DNA of 32,298 nucleotides from Brumimicrobium sp041655765 (lineage in GTDB: Bacteria > Bacteroidota > Bacteroidia > Flavobacteriales_D > Crocinitomicaceae): contig JBBAEU010000024.1 in NCBI GenBank assembly GCA_041655765.1, positions 1 to 32,298 on the forward strand, written 5' to 3'. Shown here piece by piece: positions 1-6,990 of the stretch. The notes beneath the pieces were generated by a model. It worked only from the letters and a program-made list of their open reading frames with translations, had not been told where the DNA came from and made no database searches. The first letter of the stretch is position 1. The number at the start of each line of letters is the position of its first letter. Both the position numbers and the translations under genes were made by a program.

Positions 1-21
1 TTATTTCTTACTGTAATCTCT

Positions 22-84
22 GAATTGGTTCAGGGCATCCCGATTCCATCGGGAGGGTCACTGGTTCGAATCCAGTAGGGCCCA
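22..84 (+). pseudogene. tRNA-like 3' remnant, copy 1
   Basis: The T arm is textbook: stem ACTGG/CCAGT (60-64, 72-76) around loop TTCGAAT. It is followed by acceptor strand AGGGCCC (77-83) and a discriminator A (84); CCA is not encoded. An anticodon-arm-like hairpin, TCCCG/CGGGA (38-42, 50-54), has a 7-nt loop ATTCCAT that would place UCC at anticodon positions. No GGGCCCT partner for the acceptor strand exists upstream, where the sequence reads TTATTTCTTACTG, so a cloverleaf cannot close. The 3' half resembles Bacteroidetes tRNAs ending in GGGCCC. I read it as a truncated or recombined tRNA, perhaps an integration scar; the UCC should not be read as a working tRNA-Gly. Confidence 0.6.
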
Positions 85-91
85 CAACTTG

Positions 92-123
92 AAAGCACTT
101 ACAGGGATGTAGGTGCTTTTTTT
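92..123 (+). terminator. Intrinsic terminator, repeat copy 1
   Basis: An 11-bp stem with one G-T pair (AAAGCACTTAC at 92-102 with GTAGGTGCTTT at 109-119), loop AGGGAT, and a run of T to 123. It lies 8 bases after the tRNA-like 3' end, the usual layout for a tRNA transcription unit, which suggests the tRNA end and its terminator were duplicated together. Confidence 0.85.
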
Positions 124-142
124 ATTTCTTACTGTAATCTCT

Positions 143-205
143 GAATTGGTTCAGGGCATCCCGATTCCATCGGGAGGGTCACTGGTTCGAATCCAGTAGG
201 GCCCA
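143..205 (+). pseudogene. tRNA-like 3' remnant, copy 2
   Basis: This is an exact copy of the remnant at 22-84, shifted by 121 bases: anticodon-arm-like hairpin 159-175, T arm 181-197, acceptor strand 198-204, discriminator A at 205. It also lacks a complementary 5' acceptor strand, because the preceding bases are the terminator tail of copy 1 and the same AT-rich lead-in. It is therefore unlikely to be processed as a functional tRNA. Confidence 0.6.
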
Positions 206-212
206 CAACTTG

Positions 213-244
213 AAAGCACTTACAGGGATGTAGGTGCTTTTTTT
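213..244 (+). terminator. Intrinsic terminator, repeat copy 2
   Basis: Identical to the terminator at 92-123 with a seven-T run (238-244). It would insulate the gld operon from transcription entering from the left. Bases 245-482 beyond it are AT-rich with no gene seen. Confidence 0.85.
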
Positions 245-458
245 ATTTTTCATTCGTATTTTAACATCAATTACAAAGTCGTTCTTAAAACCCAATTCAG
301 CAAGCCTCTAAATAAATTTCCCTAATTAAATTTACCGATAAAAAACAAAAATATATGTTACGCTACATAACCATAGCCCATGTCTATACATATAAAAAAG
401 ATATTTGCTATTTTTATAAACTTTAACAACAAAATTCTTATTTAAATAAGATAACTAT

Positions 459-466
459 TATTTTTG
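459..466 (+). promoter_or_regulatory. Candidate -7 box for gldF
   Basis: TATTTTTG fits the Bacteroidetes TAnnTTTG consensus, 16 bases before the gldF ATG. No TTG is seen 19-21 bases upstream and the region is very T-rich, so the match is weak. It would imply a leader of about 10 nt. Confidence 0.35.
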
Positions 467-482
467 AGGAAATTTTGAATAG

Positions 483-1214
483 ATGTATGCATTATATTTA
501 AAAGAAATTCGGAGCTTTCTGAGTTCCATCATAGGTTATGTTTTTATGCTTATTTTTATTGTGACAACATGGCTCTTCCTTTGGATTATTGATGGAGATC
601 ATAATTTATTGAATGGCGGCGTGGCAGATTTAATCCCTTTTTATAATCTCGCACCTTTGATTCTCTTAATGTTGATTCCAGCAATTACAATGAAATCCTT
701 TGCTGATGAACGGAAAATGGGGACAATCGAATTGCTTTATACACGACCATTAACAGACTTCTCGATTCTGATGGCTAAATATTTTGCAGGAGTAACATTG
801 GTGGTGGTTTCTCTTATTCCCACTGTTGTTTACTATATTTCAATCTACTATTTGGGAGATCCAATAGGCGTGATAGATAGCGGGGCGACCATAACTTCAT
901 TTATCGGATTGGTGTTATTAGGTGCTTCTTTTGTTGCAATCGGTATCTTTGCTAGCTCAATTACCAATAACCAAATTGTAGCATTTATCGTCGCAATGTT
1001 TTTGTGTTGGTTTATTTTTAGTGGATTATCACTTTTGGGTTCTTACGCAACTTTCGCAGGAATGGATAGAGTCATTCAGTACGCAAGTCTTGATTATCAT
1101 TATCAATCGATTAAAAAAGGTGTAATTATTTTAAGTGATATGGTTTATTTTTTGAGTGTAATTGTATTTTTCTTATTCGCTGCACATAACACCCTAAAAG
1201 CAATACGTAAATAA
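483..1214 (+). CDS. gldF: Gliding motility ABC transporter permease subunit GldF
   Basis: A 243-residue integral membrane protein of the ABC-2 permease type. About six hydrophobic segments are visible, near residues 11-35, 53-75, 97-123, 136-160, 163-185 and 215-237. The cytoplasmic stretch after the second segment contains SFADERKMGTIELLYTRP, characteristic of GldF/NosY-like permeases. In Flavobacterium johnsoniae, GldF, GldG and the ATPase GldA are thought to form an ABC transporter needed for gliding; the substrate is unknown. The ATPase gene is not in this window, as expected because gldA is often unlinked. The gldG ATG follows the stop by one base, so the two are surely co-transcribed. 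The ATG start gives the usual family N terminus (MYALYLKEIRSF). Confidence 0.93.
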   Translation: MYALYLKEIRSFLSSIIGYVFMLIFIVTTWLFLWIIDGDHNLLNGGVADLIPFYNLAPLILLMLIPAITMKSFADERKMGTIELLYTRPLTDFSILMAKYFAGVTLVVVSLIPTVVYYISIYYLGDPIGVIDSGATITSFIGLVLLGASFVAIGIFASSITNNQIVAFIVAMFLCWFIFSGLSLLGSYATFAGMDRVIQYASLDYHYQSIKKGVIILSDMVYFLSVIVFFLFAAHNTLKAIRK

Positions 1215-1215
1215 A

Positions 1216-2991
1216 ATGGCAAAAAGGAGATTAAAAAAAATATCAAATAATGCATATTTTAGTATTATAACAGTAATTGTACTTGCCGTTCTTATTTTGG
1301 TTAATGTGATTGTCTCTTTTCTAGACTTTAGAATCGATTTAACAAAAGATAAAAGATATTCTTTGACCGAAACGACCATTAATTTTCTTAAAAACGATAA
1401 CCAATTAACAGATAAAGTGATTTTTAAAGTCTATTTAGATGGAGATTTTCCATCTGAAATTAAACGACTTCAAAATGCCATCCATGATAAATTAGATGAG
1501 TTTAGGTATTATTCTGATGGGCAAATAGAATATGAATTTATTGATCCAAGCAAAGGCTCGCTGGAAGACCAAGAGGCTTTAAAAGAAGAGCTTTTTGACA
1601 GAGGTAGAGGAATTCGTCCGCTAGATATTACTTACCGTAAAAAAGGTGCTGCAAATATTGTTGAGATTTTTCCTGGAGCCGAAGTGAGTTATCAAGGCGC
1701 AAAAGTAGATTATATCCGTTTTGTTGAAGGTGGCCAGTTTATTTTGGACGAAAGACTCGACCAAGTGATTCAACGTGGAATTAATAACGTAGAATATGAA
1801 TTGATGAGAATCCTTGCAAAGGTGGCTCGTAAGGATAAAAAGCGACTGGCATTTATTCACGGACATGGAGAATTAAAAGTTCAGCAAACACAAGGAGCTA
1901 GAAGAAATATAGAGGATTCATATATCATTGATGATGTTCAAATAAATGGTGTCTTAAACGGATTGGATAAGTACGACGGAATTATCATTGCAGATCCACA
2001 AACAAAGTTTGATGATAAAGATAGATTTGTCATCGACCAATACCTGATGCAAGGTGGGAACATCATGGTTTTTAACAATCCATTATCAATTAATAACGAT
2101 ACAATTAGAAGGACAGGAAAAACCCATAGCACAAGGAAAAGAACAGGTATTTCTGATTTAATGTTTGATTACGGAATTAAGGTAAATGAAGACTTGGTGG
2201 TTGATGCAAATTACGATCCGCTTATTTTTCCTGGATTGCCAAAAGGATATGTGAATTGGTATTTTTACGTAAGGGCAATCGGAACAGACCATCCCGTTTC
2301 AAGTGTTGTTAATCCAGTTAAATTACCGTACGCATCAAGTTTGCAGTTTGTAGAAACAAAAAATAATACACGACCTTCTGTACTTCTAACGAGTTCCACA
2401 AACTCAAAATCGTATGGGAATGTTCCACTGCTTTCCATAGCCATTGAAGGACAATTTGGTGAAAACCCAGTATTTCAAGATAATCCAAAAGATGACAACA
2501 ACCGCTTGATGTTGGCAGGGATGGTTGAAGGTGAGTTTGAATCGGCTTTCAAAAATCGTATTGTCTCAACTTATATTGATAACCCTGATGCATCGTTTAT
2601 CGAAAAATCAACAAAACCAGGGAAAGTAATGGTCGTAGGTAATGGAACCTTCTTTAAAAACACTTATTACGACTCTGTTTTTGTGGTTGAAGAAAATAAA
2701 TATAGATATTCTCCACGATTACCAAGAGGAAATGAAATTGATGAGTTATTTATTGGTTCACCTATGGGCAATTTTGTGTTTTTTGAAAATGTTGTAGATT
2801 ATGTTCTTGGTGAAAGCACGCTTCTTTCTATCAGAAGTAGAGCAATAGATTTACACCCAATCGACAAATTAAAAGTTGAACAACAAGGAAACTATTATAA
2901 ATTTATTAATATATTGACTCCTGTCGCAATGATTCTGGTTTTAGGAGTTGTTGTTTATGCTATTCGACAATATAAATATGTAAAAGATTAA
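1216..2991 (+). CDS. gldG: Gliding motility-associated ABC transporter substrate-binding-like protein GldG
   Basis: A 591-residue protein anchored at both ends: a hydrophobic segment near residues 14-38 and a second near 566-586, with a large extracytoplasmic domain between. The middle, including IHGHGELK and a segment about drawing the line YDGIIIADPQTKF followed by YLMQGGNIMVFNNP, has the character of the ABC_transp_aux family that defines GldG. It begins one base after gldF and ends two bases before the next gene, making a three-gene operon. In gliding flavobacteria GldG works with GldF and GldA; in non-gliding relatives the same pair persists, so the window alone does not prove motility. 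No truncation is seen. Confidence 0.92.
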   Translation: MAKRRLKKISNNAYFSIITVIVLAVLILVNVIVSFLDFRIDLTKDKRYSLTETTINFLKNDNQLTDKVIFKVYLDGDFPSEIKRLQNAIHDKLDEFRYYSDGQIEYEFIDPSKGSLEDQEALKEELFDRGRGIRPLDITYRKKGAANIVEIFPGAEVSYQGAKVDYIRFVEGGQFILDERLDQVIQRGINNVEYELMRILAKVARKDKKRLAFIHGHGELKVQQTQGARRNIEDSYIIDDVQINGVLNGLDKYDGIIIADPQTKFDDKDRFVIDQYLMQGGNIMVFNNPLSINNDTIRRTGKTHSTRKRTGISDLMFDYGIKVNEDLVVDANYDPLIFPGLPKGYVNWYFYVRAIGTDHPVSSVVNPVKLPYASSLQFVETKNNTRPSVLLTSSTNSKSYGNVPLLSIAIEGQFGENPVFQDNPKDDNNRLMLAGMVEGEFESAFKNRIVSTYIDNPDASFIEKSTKPGKVMVVGNGTFFKNTYYDSVFVVEENKYRYSPRLPRGNEIDELFIGSPMGNFVFFENVVDYVLGESTLLSIRSRAIDLHPIDKLKVEQQGNYYKFINILTPVAMILVLGVVVYAIRQYKYVKD

Positions 2992-2993
2992 AG

Positions 2994-4001
2994 ATGAAGA
3001 AAAAACTCATTGCCATTGTTGTAGGTCTATTATTGGTTGGTGGATTGGCATACTTAGCTTTTGACTTACAAGCGAGCTCGAAAGCCACTGACACCAGTTT
3101 AATTGCTTTTGCTATTGAAGATACTGCTTCTGTCGATAGAATTGAGTTGTACGATTCTTTTTTAGACATTGAATTTACACTCGTAAGGGGTAAAAATGGT
3201 GTCTGGACTGGGGAAGATGGAATGTGCGTGCAACAATCTATTGTCAATATGATGCTCGAAACTATGAACAAAATTACTTTACGCGGTTATGTGCCAAAAT
3301 CTGCAATGGACAACATGAAAAAAATCATAATGGCACAACACAAAACAGTGAAAATATTTCAAAATGGGAAATGGGTAAAAACGTGGTATGTAGGACATTC
3401 AACCCAAAACCACATGGGTACGCACATGCTTTTAGAAACTCCAAAAATCAAAAGTGATAACCCCGTGATTATGGGAATGAAAGGTTTTTACGGAATTTTG
3501 GAACCTCGATTTTTTGCTGACGCTAGAAAATTCGCTTGTACCGACTTGTTTTCATATAAAAGAGATGAAATTAAAAGTGTCGAAGTTACCAATCGTGTAA
3601 CTCCAAGTGAAAGCTATAAAATTGTGGTAAATAACGCAGATGATTATGAGGTCTCAAGTCAGGGAAGTCCAATTTTAGACTTCAATAAAGAGAACTTAGT
3701 GTATTACTTGAATGGTTTTGATAACATTCATTTTAATCAACCAAACTATACAATGTCAGAAAAAGAAATTGACAGTTTGAAAAGAGCAGTTCCTGATTAT
3801 GAAATTCAGGTTCACAGCGAACAAAAGGATGATTACCATTTAAAGTTATATCGTCGTTTAGATGTTGATTATGACCCAAGAGATACGATTGCCTACGATC
3901 AAACTTATATGTGGGGCATTAAACAAGATGGAGAACTAGTAAGAATACAGTACTACGTTGTAGGACCTTTATTATTTGGAAAGGTTGTATTCGTTGAATA
4001 A
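2994..4001 (+). CDS. DUF4340-like membrane-anchored protein, gldFG-linked
   Basis: A 335-residue protein with an N-terminal hydrophobic anchor (residues about 4-24, MKKKLIAIVVGLLLVGG) and a mostly beta-type soluble remainder. The segments VDRIELYD, the strand pair around FTLVRGKNGVW and the later KSVEVTN resemble DUF4340 proteins, which commonly sit next to ABC_transp_aux/ABC-2 permease genes. No catalytic motif is visible. The gene starts two bases after gldG, so it is probably co-expressed and exposed on the periplasmic side of the same complex. The biochemical role is unknown; the DUF assignment is from pattern recognition and less certain than the neighbours. Confidence 0.7.
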   Translation: MKKKLIAIVVGLLLVGGLAYLAFDLQASSKATDTSLIAFAIEDTASVDRIELYDSFLDIEFTLVRGKNGVWTGEDGMCVQQSIVNMMLETMNKITLRGYVPKSAMDNMKKIIMAQHKTVKIFQNGKWVKTWYVGHSTQNHMGTHMLLETPKIKSDNPVIMGMKGFYGILEPRFFADARKFACTDLFSYKRDEIKSVEVTNRVTPSESYKIVVNNADDYEVSSQGSPILDFNKENLVYYLNGFDNIHFNQPNYTMSEKEIDSLKRAVPDYEIQVHSEQKDDYHLKLYRRLDVDYDPRDTIAYDQTYMWGIKQDGELVRIQYYVVGPLLFGKVVFVE

Positions 4002-4058
4002 AATTTATCTATTAAAATTTTTAGGGAATATTTTTTGAAAGTTTGTTCATAACTAATG

Positions 4059-4098
4059 AAAAATCCTCTGTAATTGTAGGTCTAAAATATTATATTTG
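4059..4098 (+). promoter_or_regulatory. dnaN promoter
   Basis: The -7 box TATATTTG (4091-4098) matches TAnnTTTG. Twenty bases upstream lies the 12-mer AAAAATCCTCTG (4059-4070), which ends in CTG at the -33 position and recurs exactly at the guaB promoter. The start codon follows at 4125. Confidence 0.65.
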
Positions 4099-4124
4099 TA
4101 CATCATTTTAAAAAAAAGTTAATA

Positions 4125-5243
4125 ATGGATTTTGTAATTTCTAGTTCAGTTTTATTAAAACATTTACAAACAATAAGCGGTGTACTTACAACAAATAATA
4201 CGCTTCCAATTTTAGATAATTTTTTATTCGAACTTGAAGGGAATACTTTGTCAATCTCAGCTTCAGATGTTGAGAATACAATGAAAACAACAGTTGATGT
4301 AGATTCTAATGAGTCTGGAATGATTTGTATCCCTGCAACTTTAATGATGGATATTCTAAAAAATCTTCCAGATCAACCACTTACATTTACGATAGACAAA
4401 CAAGATTTAGGTATTGAAATCACCTATTCTAACGGGAAGTCAAAAATGGTCGGCTACAAAGGAGAAGATTTTCCGAAAGTAAAGAAAATTGAAGATACAG
4501 AAAGTATCTCCATTAATGGAAGCGTTTTAGCAAATGCAATTACAAAAACTATTTTTGCTACGGCAACAGATGAACTTCGACCTGTAATGTGTGGAGTTTT
4601 TTGTCAGTTTACATCTGAGGATATGACTTTTGTTGCTACAGACGCTCATAAATTGGTTCGTTACAGAAGAACTGATTCTAAAGCAACGGGAAACATCGAT
4701 TTTATCCTTCCTAAAAAAGCGCTTACTGTGCTTAAAAATAATCTTACAGGTGGAGACAATACAGAAGTGAAAATAGAATATAATGACAACAATGCGATTT
4801 TTACTTTTAATCAGAACGAATTAATTTGTCGCTTAATTGATGGAAAATATCCAAACTATGAAGCAGTAATTCCAAAGGAGAATCCAAATGTTTTGACCAT
4901 CGATAGAATCGCACTTCTTAACGCAGTAAAACGTGTTTCTATCTTTGCCAATAGAACAACAAGACAAGTTTCTTTTAAAATCACAGGCTCTGAATTAGCA
5001 ATCTCTGCTGAGGACTTAGACTTTGCAAATGCAGCAAAAGAACGATTGACTTGTAGCTACGAAGGTGAGGATATTGAAATTGGTTTCAATTCTCGTTTCT
5101 TAATCGAAATGCTAAATAATGTTGCGACAGATGAAGTTCAATTGAAATTAAGTCAACCTAATAGAGCAGGAATCATTACCCCAGCAACCCAAGAAGATGA
5201 GTTTTCAGATATGCTGATGCTGGTAATGCCCGTGATGATATAA
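4125..5243 (+). CDS. dnaN: DNA polymerase III subunit beta (sliding clamp)
   Basis: A 372-residue beta clamp, normal length. The three repeated clamp domains are readable: residues about 1-120 (opening MDFVISSSVLLKHLQTISG), 121-245 (including FVATDAHKLVRYRR) and 246-372 (VSIFANRTTRQVSF, ending LMLVMPVMI). The protein dimerises into a ring on DNA and tethers polymerase III and other partners through the C-terminal domain pocket. It is not beside dnaA, which is common in Bacteroidetes. It has its own promoter and is followed by a strong hairpin, so it is probably monocistronic. Confidence 0.97.
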   Translation: MDFVISSSVLLKHLQTISGVLTTNNTLPILDNFLFELEGNTLSISASDVENTMKTTVDVDSNESGMICIPATLMMDILKNLPDQPLTFTIDKQDLGIEITYSNGKSKMVGYKGEDFPKVKKIEDTESISINGSVLANAITKTIFATATDELRPVMCGVFCQFTSEDMTFVATDAHKLVRYRRTDSKATGNIDFILPKKALTVLKNNLTGGDNTEVKIEYNDNNAIFTFNQNELICRLIDGKYPNYEAVIPKENPNVLTIDRIALLNAVKRVSIFANRTTRQVSFKITGSELAISAEDLDFANAAKERLTCSYEGEDIEIGFNSRFLIEMLNNVATDEVQLKLSQPNRAGIITPATQEDEFSDMLMLVMPVMI

Positions 5244-5272
5244 AATTATTATACATTAAAAAAAGACAAGAT

Positions 5273-5325
5273 AAAAGGTGGCTTCGAGACATTCCAACGA
5301 TGCTGGAATACTCAGCCACCTTTTT
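5273..5325. terminator. Long REP-like hairpin / terminator between dnaN and guaB
   Basis: The outer stem AAAAGGTGGCT (5273-5283) pairs with AGCCACC plus TTTTT (5314-5325). A GAG/CTC middle helix (5286-5288 with 5311-5313) and an inner ATTCCA/TGGAAT stem extend it. The A run and T run on the two sides would allow termination in both directions. The flanks GGCTTCGA and CTCAGCC resemble the CTTCGAnnnnnCTCAG palindromes dispersed in many Bacteroidetes genomes, so it may be a REP-type repeat acting as the dnaN terminator. The REP link is inference. Confidence 0.7.
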
Positions 5326-5374
5326 CCTTTCACGCTCTTTTACTTTAAAAACCAATATTTCTTTATAAAAAATC

Positions 5375-5413
5375 AAAAATCCTCTGAAAACCACCGAAAA
5401 TTTAGTACTTTTG
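5375..5413 (+). promoter_or_regulatory. guaB promoter
   Basis: The -7 box TACTTTTG (5406-5413) fits TAnnTTTG. AAAAATCCTCTG (5375-5386) lies 19 bases upstream, identical to the sequence at the dnaN promoter. The ATG at 5451 gives a leader of about 30 nt. Confidence 0.65.
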
Positions 5414-5450
5414 CGTGAATTTATTTAATACATTTAAAAAATAGATTCAG

Positions 5451-6923
5451 ATGGCAATACGCGATATAAATAAAACAAGAGAAGGATTAACATTTGACGA
5501 TATTTTGTTAGTTCCAGCACATTCTGGGGTGCATCCAAGAAATGTAAAAATTCAAAGTAAAATTTCAAAAAACATAAAAGTGAATACACCGGTGATTTCT
5601 GCCGCTATGGATACGGTTACCGAGTCAAGCATGGCTATTGCAATTGCTCAGTCGGGTGGAATTGGTGTAATTCATAAAAATATGTCTATTGAAGAACAAG
5701 CGCATCAAGTAAGAAAAGTAAAGCGTTCTGAAAGTGGATTGATTATTGACCCGATTATTCTTCTAGAAAATGCAATTGTTATGGATGCATTGAACCTGAT
5801 GAAAGAAAATCATATCGGTGGAATCCCCGTAGTTGACAAAGAAAAACACCTCAAAGGAATTGTTACCAACCGTGATTTAAGATTTGAGAAAAATCTGAGT
5901 CGCCCGATTACAGAAGTGATGACTAAAGTTGGTTTAGTTACAGGAAATGCTGGAACAGATTTGGTTGAAGCTGAAGATATTTTACAAGAACATAAAATTG
6001 AGAAGTTACCCATTGTTGATAGCGATAATAAGTTAATAGGATTAATTACCTATCGAGATATTATCAAAATAAAAGAACACCCAAATTCTTGCAAAGATGA
6101 GTTTGGTAGATTAAGAGTGGCTGCAGCAGTTGGTGTTACGGAAGATACAATTGAAAGGGTGGACGCTCTTGTGAAAGCTGGTGTTGACGCAGTTATCATT
6201 GATACAGCTCATGGTCATACCTTAAGTGTTGTTGAAAAATTAAAAGCTGTTAAAGCCAAATATGATAATATTGACGTAATTGTTGGAAATGTTGCGACTG
6301 CAGAAGCTGCTAAATTTTTGGTTGATGCAGGTGCAGATGCTGTAAAAGTGGGAATTGGACCAGGGTCAATCTGTACGACTCGTATTATTGCGGGAGTTGG
6401 TGTTCCACAAATAACAGCAATCAATGATGTAGCACGTGCTTTGGAGGGGACTGATGTCCCTGTGATTGCCGACGGTGGAATTCGCTACACAGGTGATATC
6501 GTTAAAGCAATCGCTGCGGGTGCCGATGCGGTAATGCTGGGTTCTATGTTTGCTGGAACGGAAGAGTCGCCAGGAGATACAATTATTTATCAAGGTAGAA
6601 AATTTAAAACCTACCGAGGAATGGGGTCTATCGAAGCAATGGAAAAAGGTTCAAAAGATAGATATTTCCAAGCAGAAACTGAAGATTCAAAAAAATTAGT
6701 GCCTGAAGGTATCTCAGGACGTGTGCCTTACAAAGGAAATGTAGAAGAAATTGTATATCAAATAGTTGGTGGACTCAGAGCTGGAATGGGATATTGTGGT
6801 GCTCCAACAATTGAAAAATTGAAAGGTGCAGAGTTTATTCGTATTACAAATGCAGGTATGATAGAGTCACATCCTCACGATATTTCTATTACCAGAGAAG
6901 CACCAAACTATAGTTTTAAATAA
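5451..6923 (+). CDS. guaB: Inosine-5'-monophosphate dehydrogenase
   Basis: A 490-residue enzyme that oxidises IMP to XMP with NAD+, the committed step of GMP synthesis. The catalytic barrel is split by a pair of CBS domains at residues about 95-205 (NHIGGIPVVD, KIEKLPIVD). The active-site loop GPGSICTTR carries the nucleophilic Cys308. DGGIRYTGD and the flap with KGSKDRYFQ and VPEGISGRVPYKG are present. Length and motifs are complete. It stands alone between a terminator upstream and a promoter for the following foldase gene downstream. Confidence 0.98.
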   Translation: MAIRDINKTREGLTFDDILLVPAHSGVHPRNVKIQSKISKNIKVNTPVISAAMDTVTESSMAIAIAQSGGIGVIHKNMSIEEQAHQVRKVKRSESGLIIDPIILLENAIVMDALNLMKENHIGGIPVVDKEKHLKGIVTNRDLRFEKNLSRPITEVMTKVGLVTGNAGTDLVEAEDILQEHKIEKLPIVDSDNKLIGLITYRDIIKIKEHPNSCKDEFGRLRVAAAVGVTEDTIERVDALVKAGVDAVIIDTAHGHTLSVVEKLKAVKAKYDNIDVIVGNVATAEAAKFLVDAGADAVKVGIGPGSICTTRIIAGVGVPQITAINDVARALEGTDVPVIADGGIRYTGDIVKAIAAGADAVMLGSMFAGTEESPGDTIIYQGRKFKTYRGMGSIEAMEKGSKDRYFQAETEDSKKLVPEGISGRVPYKGNVEEIVYQIVGGLRAGMGYCGAPTIEKLKGAEFIRITNAGMIESHPHDISITREAPNYSFK

Positions 6924-6962
6924 TTTTTAGATAAATTATGATTTAATAGGCGTTAAACTTTG

Positions 6963-6970
6963 TAACTTCG
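6963..6970 (+). promoter_or_regulatory. Candidate -7 box for the foldase cluster
   Basis: TAACTTCG is one base off TAnnTTTG and lies 20 bases before the ATG at 6991. It is the best candidate start point in the 67-bp gap after guaB, but no clear -33 element is seen. Confidence 0.35.
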
Positions 6971-6990
6971 CTCGTGAAAAATATAAAATT

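Larger units (their letters stand above)
1..242 (+). repeat. Two exact tandem copies of a 121-bp tRNA-half plus terminator unit
   Basis: Bases 1-121 and 122-242 are identical, and the match runs on into the shared T run to 244 before the sequence diverges at about 248. Each unit contains an AT-rich lead-in, a D-arm-like segment with TTGGTTC, a hairpin resembling an anticodon arm, a full T arm, a 3' acceptor strand and an intrinsic terminator. The array touches the window edge, so more copies or the parent tRNA may lie upstream. The copies abut with no unique spacers, so this is not a CRISPR array. Perfect identity points to recent duplication or continuing homogenisation. Confidence 0.9.

Noticed and set aside
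1..242. Possible CRISPR array or functional tRNA-Gly(UCC) pair
   Set aside because: The copies abut without unique spacers, and no complementary 5' acceptor strand exists for AGGGCCC, so neither a CRISPR array nor a closed cloverleaf is supported.
5176..5394. 72-codon minus-strand frame across the dnaN end and hairpin
   Set aside because: It runs through the dnaN coding end and the palindromic terminator; no protein-like features.
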